Of a stretch of 34,437 bases of DNA, positions 16,691 through 24,615 are shown in pieces. This DNA is from Planctomycetota bacterium (GTDB taxonomy: Bacteria > Planctomycetota > UBA8742 > UBA2392): the NCBI GenBank assembly GCA_020425695.1, contig JAGQRE010000028.1, forward strand, positions 1 through 34,437, read 5' to 3'. Under the pieces are notes generated by a model. The model was not told the DNA's origin. It did no database searches and saw only the letters and a program-made list of their open reading frames with translations. A program made the position numbers and the translations under genes. Within the stretch, counting starts at the first letter, position 1; each line of letters starts with the position of its first letter.

Positions 16691-16849
16691 ACGAGAAGCA
16701 TAACGCCGTAGTTAACTCCGGATTCCATCAAAATCAGCCGCCCACGAAAGGGTGATCTTGCGTATAAGCACTGGCAGTGGCATTTGCCGGGGTGCACGCC
16801 AGCGGACTGCGCTGGTTTCGTTGGTCTGCTAAAGTACGACCAAACGCAT

Positions 16850-16853
16850 GGAG
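16850..16853 (+). promoter_or_regulatory. Ribosome binding site fixing the S41-like gene start
   Basis: GGAG lies six bases before the ATG at 16860, which is followed directly by a lipoprotein signal sequence. The ATG at 16848 overlaps this site and has no Shine-Dalgarno of its own. Confidence 0.7.
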
Positions 16854-16859
16854 CAATGG

Positions 16860-19178
16860 ATGAAGTATACACGACTACTCGCGTTGCTGGGCGCTGTCAT
16901 GCTCGTTGGCGCGTGCTCGCAGAAGAACCAGCCTGAGCCTGAATCGGCCACCGTTCTTAACCGTTCCGACATAGAGAACCATGTCGTGCAGAACGACAAC
17001 TCGTCCGACGGTGAGGTAGCCAGCAAGGCGACGAAAGAAGCCCTGCTGAAGGAAATGGACGGGGCTGTCAAGCAGTTGGCCAAGGCCAAGACGCTGGATG
17101 AGAGCTTCCGTATTGCCGAGTCTCTCGAGAACCTGGGGCGCGACATAGCGCCCGAGTTGCAGGAGCGCGTCAAAACCCTGCCTGAGCTTCCGCGCATTGC
17201 CGGCTGGCGTGCGGTCTGGACGCTCGGCTCGATCAACAACAACGGCTGGGACAAAGCCATTGACGGGTTGCTGGCGATCGTTGTCGGTGACGGCGACGTG
17301 GCTGTACGCGTTTCAAGCGCCGAGGTTCTGGGTGCGCTGGCAAGCACACGCCACGAAGAGAAGCTCAGTAAAGCGCTCAATGACCAGGTGTTCACGCCGG
17401 AAGTCAAAGTGCAACTCGCCGTCGCGCTGTGGCGCAGCAGCAAAGACATCGAAGCAACGAAGGTGTTGCGCGAGATGCTGAAAAGCGAAAACGACAGTTT
17501 CAAGATTCAGGCGGCACTGGCGCTGGGCGAGATCAACCAGCTTACGTCAGACGCCAAGCCGATCCTTGAGATGATCGCCGACGAGCCGACACTGCGCGGA
17601 CGCACAGCCAAGCGCGCCCTCGACTACGAGCGCGCCATCAAGCGCTTCGAGGCCGCCCTTGAGAACAAGCTGCCGGGGCAGGAGAAAGTCGAGAAGATCG
17701 ACACACGCCTCCTGGACAGCGTCGAGCAGATGATCAAGGAACGCTATATCTACCCGGATGCCGTTTCCGGGCGCAAACTCCTGTACGCCGCAGCCAGCGG
17801 AATGCTTGAAGGGCTTGACCCATACACCTGCCTGCTTGAGGACAACCAGCTTCGCGACGCGGGTGAGATTCGCCGCTTCGCCGTGCCAACGCTGGGCATC
17901 ATGCTCGGCAGTGCAAAGATGGACGAGAAACGCGAGATTCGTCTGATCCGCGTGCTCAGTGTGCGCCCGGGCGGCCCTGCTGAACTGGCCGGCATACGCC
18001 CCGGCGACCGGATTTATCGCGTGCTTCGGGGCGTGACGGAACAGCAGATTCACGACCTGCGTCTCGACAGCAGTGACTTGCCGGACGAGTCACACCCGTT
18101 CCAGACGCTGCCTTTGGACGAAGCTATTAGCGAGTTCCACGGCGCGATCGGGACCATGGTCGGGCTGAACATCATGCGCGACGGCTGGCTGCTTTCGCGC
18201 TGGGTGCACGTGACCCACACAACCCCAAACACCAACGGCGTGCTGTACGAAGAACTGCCGGGCAAACTCGGCATGATTCACGTTGCCGAGTTGAACGCCG
18301 CATCCGTGCAGAAAGTAACGGAAGCCAAGAGCGCCCTCAAAGAGGCCGGTGCGAAGGCCATCATTCTGGATCTGCGCAATTGTGCCGGCGGCTCCGTTGA
18401 GGCCGCAACCAAGATAGCCGGATTGTTCCTGCCCAAGGACACGCTGGTCACCTACAGCAGCGGGCGCAGCGCGGAGCTGGCCCCGACAACCAAGTTCATT
18501 ACGGCAAACGAATCGCCGGACACAGAGACGCCGCTGGTTGTGCTCATCAACGGCGGCACGGCCGACGCGGGCGAAGTACTCGCAGGTGCACTGCGCGAGC
18601 ATGAGCGCGCGAAGACTGCAGGCAGCAAGACTTTCGGTCGTGCGATTGTGCAGGAACTGATCCCGCTCAGTGCTGTGGAGCTTGAGGAAGACGGCAGGCA
18701 GGCCGCGTTGCTTCTGACCGTCGCCCGCTTCCGCGCGCCTGTCAGTGAACTGGAGTTCTATGACCGCGGCGTCGAAGCCGACGTCGAATTGACGCCGGTT
18801 CTGTTTGAGGGCTGGATTTACGACCAGTTCGAACTGCTTCGTGAAAGCGCAGCGGTGCGTGACTATGTGACGTCGCTCGTCAGCGAAGAGAACATGGAAG
18901 TCGCCCGCAAGCTAGCTCGCAGTGACGGCAACAAGCCCTCAGCCTATCCGGGCTTCGACGCGATGTTCGGGAAAGTGAAGGACACGCACCTGAGCAAAGA
19001 GCAGGTACGCTTCCTGGTGCGCGAGCAACTGCGCAAGCGACTGGTGATTGACGGCGTCGAGATCAACAAAGTCGATCTGCAGGAAGACACGGTCTTCACC
19101 GGCGCTGTCAAACAGGCCGCGAAGTCAGCAGGCATCGACCTGAGCGAAATTCCTGAGTACAGCATGATCAGCAAGTAG
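16860..19178 (+). CDS. Lipoprotein S41-family (C-terminal processing peptidase) homologue lacking the catalytic dyad
   Basis: 772 residues. A lipoprotein signal ends VGAC with Cys19. Residues about 75-265 are helical and HEAT-like. A PDZ domain (SVRPGGPAELAGIRPGD) lies near 365-382, and an S41 core at about 455-640 has LDLRNCAGG, which matches the family's DLRGNPGG, and INGGTADAGEVLAGAL, which matches its NxxSASASEIxAGAL. Active enzymes such as E. coli Tsp use a Ser and a Lys 25 residues apart. Here the aligned positions are Asp569 and Arg594 (in FGRAIVQ), also 25 apart. Both catalytic residues are therefore replaced, so I expect no normal peptidase activity. A scaffold, adaptor or peptide-binding role is possible. 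It is transcribed divergently from copA. Confidence 0.87.
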   Translation: MKYTRLLALLGAVMLVGACSQKNQPEPESATVLNRSDIENHVVQNDNSSDGEVASKATKEALLKEMDGAVKQLAKAKTLDESFRIAESLENLGRDIAPELQERVKTLPELPRIAGWRAVWTLGSINNNGWDKAIDGLLAIVVGDGDVAVRVSSAEVLGALASTRHEEKLSKALNDQVFTPEVKVQLAVALWRSSKDIEATKVLREMLKSENDSFKIQAALALGEINQLTSDAKPILEMIADEPTLRGRTAKRALDYERAIKRFEAALENKLPGQEKVEKIDTRLLDSVEQMIKERYIYPDAVSGRKLLYAAASGMLEGLDPYTCLLEDNQLRDAGEIRRFAVPTLGIMLGSAKMDEKREIRLIRVLSVRPGGPAELAGIRPGDRIYRVLRGVTEQQIHDLRLDSSDLPDESHPFQTLPLDEAISEFHGAIGTMVGLNIMRDGWLLSRWVHVTHTTPNTNGVLYEELPGKLGMIHVAELNAASVQKVTEAKSALKEAGAKAIILDLRNCAGGSVEAATKIAGLFLPKDTLVTYSSGRSAELAPTTKFITANESPDTETPLVVLINGGTADAGEVLAGALREHERAKTAGSKTFGRAIVQELIPLSAVELEEDGRQAALLLTVARFRAPVSELEFYDRGVEADVELTPVLFEGWIYDQFELLRESAAVRDYVTSLVSEENMEVARKLARSDGNKPSAYPGFDAMFGKVKDTHLSKEQVRFLVREQLRKRLVIDGVEINKVDLQEDTVFTGAVKQAAKSAGIDLSEIPEYSMISK

Positions 19179-19183
19179 CCAGT

Positions 19184-19320
19184 CTGAGCGCGAAGCGTAA
19201 GCGAGCGGCAAACCCAAGCGAAGTCCCGCCCCAGCCGAAGACTGGGGCGGGACTTCGCGCATGATGGCGGGCCGTCTTGTTGATTTTGAACGGTAGCGCT
19301 CGCTAACGCTTCGCGTTCAG
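19184..19320. repeat. Palindromic element C with terminal inverted repeats
   Basis: Terminal arms of 24 nt at 19184-19207 and 19297-19320 match as inverted repeats at 22 of 24 positions. A perfect 17-bp hairpin stem is nested inside (19218-19234 with 19242-19258, loop of 7). The element fills the gap between two convergent genes. Its right arm encodes the last five codons (Leu-Asn-Ala-Lys-Arg) and the stop of the minus-strand membrane protein gene. The nested hairpin could also act as a barrier to transcription, but it lacks a U tract. Confidence 0.8.
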
Positions 19321-20307
19321 ATGTGTATCCGCCAGCATCCATCCGATCAGCGCACACAGCCCGAAGCCGAACACATTCAGCGGCGCATGCCATTGCAGCA
19401 TCTCGCTGATTGTCATGGTGGGGTAGCCGCGTTTTACGCCCCAGGCGAAGATGATCGCCAGCGTCATGGCCGTGCCAAGCGACAGGTCCGACAGCACCAG
19501 CAGGACTCGTGTTGCCAGAGGCAGTTTTGACCGTCGTGAGAATGCCAGATAGATCTGCACCCAGCCGAGAACGATCACACTGGATGCGTAGAAGATGGCG
19601 CATGCAAACTCGATCCAGACCGGCAGCCCGATGTGCGACGTGGTGATTCCCAGTGCCACAAGCGGGTTGCCCAAAGCCACACAGATCGCGACGAGCCAGA
19701 CTAACCGCTTCGGAATCAGCATCACGATGCGCGAGGCAACAACCTGAAGCACCAGTCCCGCATACAGTTGATGCACGGCGGCCAACAACACGAAGATGTG
19801 CGCAAAGCCGAACGCCTCCCAGCGCATGGCACTGGCGGCGGTCCACGCGCCGCTGACGCTGAACCAGAGCAAGCCCCAGTCTGCCAAGGCTTCCGGGCGA
19901 CGAAGCCCGAGCTTTACGATGCGCAACGCACCGGCAACCCCGCAAAGCCCGGTGATAAGCACCCACGGCAGTGCCAGCAGAATCCCGTTGCTCTCAAGGC
20001 TGAAGCCCGCGACAAGCAGCAACGCGGCCGGCAGTTGCGCCCAGGCGGCGAAGTTCAGCAGGGCATGCGCACGCGGCGCGAGGTCTGTTCGTGAGCGGGT
20101 CAGGATCAGTCCCAGCGCAAGCGGCACATGCACGAGCGCCCCAAGCCAGAGCAACGCCGTACCCCAGTCAGGCTCAAGCGCAAAGTAACAAAGCAGCCAC
20201 GCGCCGAGCCCGATGACCGACCGCAGCCACGCCCGCCCGCGAATGAACGAAGACGACGCCGGAGCCGGCGCTTGTGCGGGGGTAAGTGTTATGGCCGGCT
20301 CCGACAT
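19303..20307 (-). CDS. Multi-pass membrane protein, possibly YndJ-like
   Basis: 334 residues with about nine to ten hydrophobic helices from residue 30 to the end and short polar loops. No catalytic motif is clear. The overall pattern and His-containing loops recall the YndJ-like membrane family of Bacillus, but I hold this loosely. Its ATG is preceded by TAGGAA at about seven bases. The final five codons and stop come from the right arm of repeat element C, so the original C terminus may have been different. It lies about 105 nt downstream of the CPBP protease gene with a repeat element between, and could belong to the same transcription unit. Confidence 0.75.
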   Translation of the reverse strand: MSEPAITLTPAQAPAPASSSFIRGRAWLRSVIGLGAWLLCYFALEPDWGTALLWLGALVHVPLALGLILTRSRTDLAPRAHALLNFAAWAQLPAALLLVAGFSLESNGILLALPWVLITGLCGVAGALRIVKLGLRRPEALADWGLLWFSVSGAWTAASAMRWEAFGFAHIFVLLAAVHQLYAGLVLQVVASRIVMLIPKRLVWLVAICVALGNPLVALGITTSHIGLPVWIEFACAIFYASSVIVLGWVQIYLAFSRRSKLPLATRVLLVLSDLSLGTAMTLAIIFAWGVKRGYPTMTISEMLQWHAPLNVFGFGLCALIGWMLADTHLNAKR

Positions 20308-20322
20308 CGACAGTTCCTACTT

Positions 20323-20405
20323 AAGGGGTCAGACCCTGATTTCGCCGCGTGTGCACTGCCGAACATTCGAAAACCACTCGGGCGAAAACAGGGTCTGCCC
20401 CCCTT
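20323..20405. repeat. Palindromic element D (AAGGGG...CAGACCCTG family)
   Basis: Arms at 20323-20346 and 20381-20405 pair as inverted repeats with one indel and two mismatches; the core CAGACCCTG and TTTCGCC are identical. The left tip also holds the short palindrome GGGTCAGACCC. It occupies most of the gap between the YndJ-like gene and the CPBP protease gene. It is not obviously related to elements A-C. Confidence 0.7.
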
Positions 20406-20411
20406 GCGACA

Positions 20412-21029
20412 CTAGTAACGCAGCACAAACATGATCAGCACGTCCCAGCCCAGGTGCGCGATGAAGCTTGCCCAGAACGAGCGGGTCTTGAACGCAATGG
20501 CGCTCCAGCACGCGCCGTAGAACAACGCCGCAACCAGCAACAGTGGCGGCCCCCAGGGCAGATGCACCAGCGCGAACGCAACCGCGCCAGCCAGTATGCC
20601 CCAGGCTTTGAACTTGTCCGTAAAGCCCAGTGTCACCGCGAAACGCCAGACGATTTCTTCGCCAACGATCACGAACACCAGCAAAGGCCACACCCATAAC
20701 CCGGGCGCGGCATCCAGCAGCCCATACGTCGCACCGATTTCGTCGCCCAGTAGCGGGACGGACTCACGCATCAGAAGCGAGCCAACCCAACCAACGGCAT
20801 ATAAAGCACAGGCCGCAACCAACCCGATCAGCAAGTGCGACCAGCGGAAACGAAAGATGCGCTTCCACTCCAGCTTGACACCAAGCAAAGCAGCCGGGAT
20901 CGCGAACACATAAAACACAGCCATTCGGTACCAGACATTGTCCAGCGCTAAAGTCAGCACCCACATCAAAGCCAACCCACCCAAGGTAAGGGCCACAGCG
21001 GCCATGAGGTTGTGACGTTGCTCAGACAC
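20412..21029 (-). CDS. CPBP-family intramembrane metalloprotease
   Basis: About 205 residues with six to seven transmembrane helices. The three CPBP (CAAX protease and bacteriocin-processing, Abi) motifs are present in order: EEIVWR (EExxxR), FALVH (FxxxH) and HLGWD (HxxxN/D). These supply the Glu and His residues expected for an intramembrane glutamate protease. Bacterial members act in prenyl-protein processing, bacteriocin maturation or immunity, and membrane homeostasis. The start is uncertain. GTG at 21029 has AAGGGG five bases upstream and overlaps the previous gene by eight nt; GTG at 21035 is also in frame. It is the third gene of a cluster of small membrane proteins behind a GbsR-like regulator. 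Confidence 0.88.
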   Translation of the reverse strand: MSEQRHNLMAAVALTLGGLALMWVLTLALDNVWYRMAVFYVFAIPAALLGVKLEWKRIFRFRWSHLLIGLVAACALYAVGWVGSLLMRESVPLLGDEIGATYGLLDAAPGLWVWPLLVFVIVGEEIVWRFAVTLGFTDKFKAWGILAGAVAFALVHLPWGPPLLLVAALFYGACWSAIAFKTRSFWASFIAHLGWDVLIMFVLRY

Positions 21030-21498
21030 GAGCACCCCTTGCTCTCTTGATACACCTTAGGGTCACGGCGGATGCGCACAGGCACACAGGGGTCGCTAGC
21101 GCCAACGGGATCATGTTCCAACCACCGCATATCAACGCCCAAACGATCGCCACCGGATTCCAGTACTGCGCATTCGATGCAAAGGCGTATGCGACGATCA
21201 CGAGGGGATACACGACGACGACTGCCGTGATTGTCTTGATCGTCGTATGTCGAGGCGGCGAGTGGTGAAGGTTTAGCCAGAGCGTCAATGCGATGGAGCC
21301 GCCAACGTGACACAGGACTAGACGCCACAAGTGGGCGATTTCGTGCGGACTGCCCCAAAGTGGGTCCCAACGCCAGCCAAGCGCGAGAGGGCCGAACGAC
21401 AAACCGACGAGTTGCACCGATACCATGAGGAATAACCCGGTCTGGACTGGGCAGAGGTTGATGAGAAGGCGTATCTTCGGGCAAACATTCAGGCTCAT
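21022..21498 (-). CDS. Small four-helix membrane protein, unknown
   Basis: 158 residues from the ATG at 21498. That ATG overlaps the stop of the preceding gene as ATGA, which fixes the start and suggests translational coupling. Four hydrophobic segments are visible, with His-rich loops between helices (PHEIAHLWR and LHHSPPRH). I recognise no family. The gene sits between another small membrane protein and the CPBP protease with overlapping ends on both sides, so the three are almost certainly one operon. The longer open frame upstream to 21639 overlaps the previous gene widely and is unlikely to be translated. Confidence 0.75.
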   Translation of the reverse strand: MSLNVCPKIRLLINLCPVQTGLFLMVSVQLVGLSFGPLALGWRWDPLWGSPHEIAHLWRLVLCHVGGSIALTLWLNLHHSPPRHTTIKTITAVVVVYPLVIVAYAFASNAQYWNPVAIVWALICGGWNMIPLALATPVCLCASAVTLRCIKRARGARV

Positions 21499-22013
21499 GG
21501 CATCACGCGTTTCTGGCTTCGTCCTCTGGCGGCACAAGCCGCTAGTGTTCCTATTAGCGTTCCGATTGCGCATGGTGGTACACACACCAGCAGTACGCCC
21601 CAGCCGTAGCACGGGATCAGCAACAGCAGTCCCCACCACAACTGGGCGCGCATGACAGTGCCTATGATGCTGCGTGAACTGATCGAGGTGTTATCCGTCG
21701 CGTGCAGGGTGACGCACAACGTACTGAAGAACCCGACGAAAGCCGGCGTTACAAACAGCCACCAGATTGAGTCCGGCGCATCCGGCAGGCAGGCACCAAG
21801 GAAGAAAGTGGCCGTGCCCAAGGCGAGCTGCAACGGAATCAGCATATGAGCCCAACTCTTCAGCGGGAGTCTTCGGTCAGCCGTGACTTCGCGTCGGCCC
21901 CACACTGGGGGCGGGGGTGCGAGATGCTGGAACTGCAAGGGGACAGGCGTCCACTCACCGCTGTCTTCCGGGAGTCGCTCAAAGCGCTTCTTTGCAAGCA
22001 GGGCATCGAACAT
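21495..22013 (-). CDS. Small membrane protein, first gene of regulated cluster
   Basis: 172 residues from the ATG at 22013, which has AGGGG six bases upstream. The same frame opens to an ATG at 22061, but that would place the palindromic operator at 22043-22060 inside the coding region, and it has no Shine-Dalgarno, so I prefer 22013. The N-terminal 60 residues are cytoplasmic and Pro-rich. About four hydrophobic helices follow, then a short basic tail. No family is recognised. It lies directly downstream of the GbsR-like regulator and has a matching palindrome in its leader, so regulation by that protein is likely. Confidence 0.72.
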   Translation of the reverse strand: MFDALLAKKRFERLPEDSGEWTPVPLQFQHLAPPPPVWGRREVTADRRLPLKSWAHMLIPLQLALGTATFFLGACLPDAPDSIWWLFVTPAFVGFFSTLCVTLHATDNTSISSRSIIGTVMRAQLWWGLLLLIPCYGWGVLLVCVPPCAIGTLIGTLAACAARGRSQKRVMP

Positions 22014-22042
22014 TTCACACCCCCTGTCTATGCTTTCGTTTG

Positions 22043-22060
22043 TGTCAGTAAAAACTGACA
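22043..22060. promoter_or_regulatory. Palindromic operator in front of the membrane-protein cluster
   Basis: TGTCAGT, four A residues and ACTGACA form a perfect 7-bp inverted repeat. The site lies 30 nt before the start of the first membrane gene and shortly after the stop of the regulator. The same half-sites with the same 4-nt spacer recur at 22671-22686 upstream of the regulator gene. It is probably a binding site for the GbsR/MarR-like dimer. Confidence 0.65.
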
Positions 22061-22079
22061 TCAAGCGACAAATAGAAAA

Positions 22080-22652
22080 TCAACCGCCGCGTTTCGGGAA
22101 CAGCTTGGCGGCCGTGCGAAACACCTTGGCCATGCGTCCGTGCCCGACGGCGAGAAACACGTCAATCAAATCCACGAATTCGTGCGCGAAGTCTGCGAAG
22201 CCTTCGATCTTGCCGTGCAACTCTTCAAGTTCCGCGCGTTCACTGCCCTTCGCGCCTTTGCTGGCGCCTTCCGCAAACCCGGCGGCCTCGTGCAAACGCT
22301 CCATGACCGGTACCACCTCGCGGCGGCGGCGCTCGCGGATCGTGGTGTGGAACCACGTCCACGGGTCCTGCTCGGCCTCGAAGTAGGTCTTGCGGTCGCC
22401 GGGTTTGGTGACGCGTCGCACCACGCCCCAGGCCATCAGGTCGCGGATGCTGGTGCTGGCGTTGCCGTGACTGATCTGCAACCGGTCGGCGAGCGTGTCG
22501 ATATCCAGCGCGTCGTGAGTCAGGTAAAGCAGCGCATGAACGCGCCCGACAGACTTGTTGACGCCCCAAAGTTGCGAGATGTCGGACCAGACTTCAATGA
22601 AGCGGTCCTCGACTTCACGTTTGGGGTCGCGGTTGTCTGCCTTGTTGTTCAT
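22080..22652 (-). CDS. GbsR/MarR-like transcriptional regulator
   Basis: 190 residues. A winged helix-turn-helix spans about residues 25-90, with WGVNKSVGRVHALLYL and the recognition region LQISHGNASTSIRDLMAWG, the pattern of the GbsR/OpcR branch of the MarR superfamily. The wing holds KPGDRKTYFEAE. The C-terminal half is helical and charged and should dimerise. GbsR proteins regulate osmoprotectant genes in Bacillus; here no such genes are near. Instead two small membrane proteins and a CPBP protease follow on the same strand. A palindrome overlapping its own promoter and a second in front of the downstream genes suggest autoregulation and control of the cluster. AGGA lies about eight bases before the ATG. 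Confidence 0.88.
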   Translation of the reverse strand: MNNKADNRDPKREVEDRFIEVWSDISQLWGVNKSVGRVHALLYLTHDALDIDTLADRLQISHGNASTSIRDLMAWGVVRRVTKPGDRKTYFEAEQDPWTWFHTTIRERRRREVVPVMERLHEAAGFAEGASKGAKGSERAELEELHGKIEGFADFAHEFVDLIDVFLAVGHGRMAKVFRTAAKLFPKRGG

Positions 22653-22670
22653 TACTATGTCCTCTGAACC

Positions 22671-22713
22671 GTCAGTCTAAACTGACAATACTGTATAGAT
22701 TGGACCGGGGCAA
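22671..22713 (-). promoter_or_regulatory. Predicted promoter and operator of the GbsR-like regulator
   Basis: On the minus strand TTGCCC (22713-22708), a 17-base spacer and TATTGT (22690-22685) resemble -35 and -10 boxes. The palindrome GTCAGT-CTAA-ACTGAC (22671-22686) begins at the end of the -10 box, where a bound repressor would block initiation. Its half-sites and 4-nt spacer match the site at 22043-22060. Promoter assignment is by consensus only. Confidence 0.6.
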
Positions 22714-22788
22714 ACGAATTCGCGTCAACCCGGGACTAGCGGCCTTGTCATCGTAGACATTCTTGTCAGCTCACATTCGTGGGTCTCG

Positions 22789-23056
22789 GTCGCCCGCTCT
22801 GCGGGCTTTGGGTGCTGGCCGTTCGGCTCCTATGGTTCCTGCGGCGTTAAGCGCCTCAGTCACCACAGGCTAAGGTCGTATCACCCGCTACGCGGGTGTG
22901 CTAACGCGGGCGTGCTGCGTGAGAGCCTGCTGCTATATTCGCTTTGAAGCCCGCGTAGCGGGCGTCAGACCTTAGCCCAGGGCAACGAGCGCTGAAGGCG
23001 CGAGGCGCCCTGGGTTAACGAGATAAACGAAGACAGAGCCCGCGTGAGCGGGCGAC
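22789..23056. repeat. Nested palindromic repeat element E (268 nt) in a gene-free stretch
   Basis: The only gap over 300 bases (22688-23084) is mostly this element. Its outer arms, 22789-22807 and 23037-23056, pair as inverted repeats beginning GTCGCCCGCTC. Inside, GGCTAAGGTC (22868-22877) pairs with GACCTTAGCC (22968-22977), and two hairpins have three-base loops (CACCCGC / GCGGGTG at 22882-22898 and GCCCGC / GCGGGC at 22949-22963). CCCAGGGC / GCCCTGGG frames 22976-23014. It looks like several small palindromes inserted into one another. No coding potential is apparent. Confidence 0.75.
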
Positions 23057-23084
23057 AGCACCGTCGCTTCATGGTACGCGCGGT

Positions 23085-24146
23085 TCAGCGGTTCGGTTGT
23101 GCCCGGGTCAGCCATCGTAGTACGAATGCAGGACCGTTTGCCAGTTTCGCTGCGTCAACTCGCGGCAACGGGGCGCTGGATTTTGTGCACCAGAACAGGA
23201 TCGGCCCTGCCAATTCTTTCGACAGCTCAAGCAAGGCCGCGCCTGATTTGGCGGCGTAGGTCGTGTCGAGTGGCGGGGCCGTGAGTTCTTCGAAGTGCTG
23301 TTTGGCAGCAAGCGCCGATCGCGTCACGCGGGCATAACCCCAGCCGAAGTGCCGGGTGTTCAGCACGAGCATCTTCGGGTCAATGTCTATGCGCGGTCCG
23401 CCGATTTGCTCCAGATAGCGTGCCGTTGAACGCGCCAGTTTCAGTATCTGGCTGCGCGAAGTCACAGGCCACGGCGTCACGCGCACGGCATGCAGCTTCG
23501 GCAACTCACCCGCCCAAAGCCCCAACTTCTGTGCCAGCGGCAGCCCGACCAGCAGCCCGGCCGTGGTGCAGGTGCTGCCGACCGCGAGGACGCAATGGGC
23601 GGGCGTGGGCATGAGCCCGGCCGCGACTTGCTCGGCAATCTCAAGCGCGTTGGCGGCATGGCCTAGAGCGCCTAAAGGATTCGCGCCGCCCGGCGGCACA
23701 AGGTAGCTGCTGCGTCCGTGTTCGCGCATGAACCGCCACCAGTGCAGTGGGAACGTCACGATGCTGCGCAGGACTTTGACGCGCTCGCACTCTGACAGTG
23801 TGACGCGCAGGTTGTCGGCCCCGGTGGGGGTCGCACGTTGCGGAAACAAAACAGCACCCGGTTCAAGCCCGACTCGCCGCGCATGAAGAATGCACGCCAC
23901 GGCCTGGTTGCTGCCGTACGCGCCGAGCGTCCAGACGCGCTTGATGCCCCGTGCCTGCGCGTCGGCGAACAGGGTTTCCAGCGTGCGGATCTTGTTGCCG
24001 CCGTAGATGGGCGAACTCAGGTCTTCGCGCTTCAGCCAGACATCGCCCAGCGCCGGCAAATGCTCAATGGGCGTCGGGTACTCGCCCAGTGAGACATACG
24101 GGACCTCAAGCCCCGGCAAGTGGCGCGTTAGTGCGAAGTCGCCCAT
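23085..24146 (-). CDS. PLP-dependent D-cysteine desulfhydrase / ACC deaminase family enzyme
   Basis: 353 residues, usual length for the family is about 330. The PLP Schiff-base lysine is Lys52 in YGGNK, preceded by KREDLSSP, the conserved entry of the D-cysteine desulfhydrase/1-aminocyclopropane-1-carboxylate deaminase group. The phosphate-cup segment AVGSTCTTAGLL lies near residue 190 and TYAAKSGAAL near 300. D-cysteine desulfhydrase yields pyruvate, sulfide and ammonia; ACC deaminase yields 2-oxobutyrate and ammonia. The two cannot be separated with certainty here, so no symbol is given. The last residues (from about 315) are Arg/Pro-rich. There is no clear ribosome binding site before the ATG. 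It may be co-transcribed with the small protein gene 34 bases upstream. Confidence 0.88.
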   Translation of the reverse strand: MGDFALTRHLPGLEVPYVSLGEYPTPIEHLPALGDVWLKREDLSSPIYGGNKIRTLETLFADAQARGIKRVWTLGAYGSNQAVACILHARRVGLEPGAVLFPQRATPTGADNLRVTLSECERVKVLRSIVTFPLHWWRFMREHGRSSYLVPPGGANPLGALGHAANALEIAEQVAAGLMPTPAHCVLAVGSTCTTAGLLVGLPLAQKLGLWAGELPKLHAVRVTPWPVTSRSQILKLARSTARYLEQIGGPRIDIDPKMLVLNTRHFGWGYARVTRSALAAKQHFEELTAPPLDTTYAAKSGAALLELSKELAGPILFWCTKSSAPLPRVDAAKLANGPAFVLRWLTRAQPNR

Positions 24147-24180
24147 GGGGCTGACGATAGAACGGATTGCCGCGAAGGGC

Positions 24181-24519
24181 TCAGATCTTTCCGAGCAACC
24201 ACACCAGCGCGAAGCAGAGGCTGGGAACCGACAACAGTGAGGCCAACTGCGGCCCTGTCAGGAACGGCCCCATACTGAAAGACCGCCCCGGCGCGATGCG
24301 GGTCAGTGAACTTGCCGCACGCCGGACGGTGTACGTGCGCGGCGGGTAGGCGCTGGTCATGCTCGGGTGGTGAAGGATCAGCTCAGTGGGCTGGGCCGAC
24401 GGGTCCTCGCGCTTGACCGGACCACCGCCGGCAACGCTGACTGAGCGCGCGACGTGGTAGCCATCGAACGTTTCAAGGTCGGCGGAATCCGCCGGAAGGT
24501 CGAGAAATACGTACGCCAT
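24181..24519 (-). CDS. Small protein with C-terminal membrane helix, unknown
   Basis: 112 residues from the ATG at 24519, which has GGAGG about eight bases upstream; an in-frame codon at 24549 is less likely. The N-terminal part has mixed alpha/beta character. The C-terminal 20 residues are hydrophobic (SVPSLCFALVWLLGKI), giving a tail-anchored topology. No family or motif is recognised. It lies between the secreted-protein gene and the PLP-enzyme gene on the same strand. Confidence 0.65.
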   Translation of the reverse strand: MAYVFLDLPADSADLETFDGYHVARSVSVAGGGPVKREDPSAQPTELILHHPSMTSAYPPRTYTVRRAASSLTRIAPGRSFSMGPFLTGPQLASLLSVPSLCFALVWLLGKI

Positions 24520-24615
24520 GGGGTGGCCTCCGCAAAGATTGTCCCACATGGCACGGCCAAATGCGAACGACGCGGCAGAAAAATTCCGCCGCGCCGCCTT
24601 TGGTGAGATTGCGCT

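Noticed and set aside
22014..22061. Upstream start (ATG at 22061) for the first small membrane protein
   Set aside because: It would put the operator palindrome inside the coding region and lacks a Shine-Dalgarno, unlike the ATG at 22013.
24574..24590. Hairpin GGCAGAA / TTCCGCC downstream of the secreted-protein gene
   Set aside because: The stem is short with a wobble pair and no U tract, so terminator status cannot be supported.
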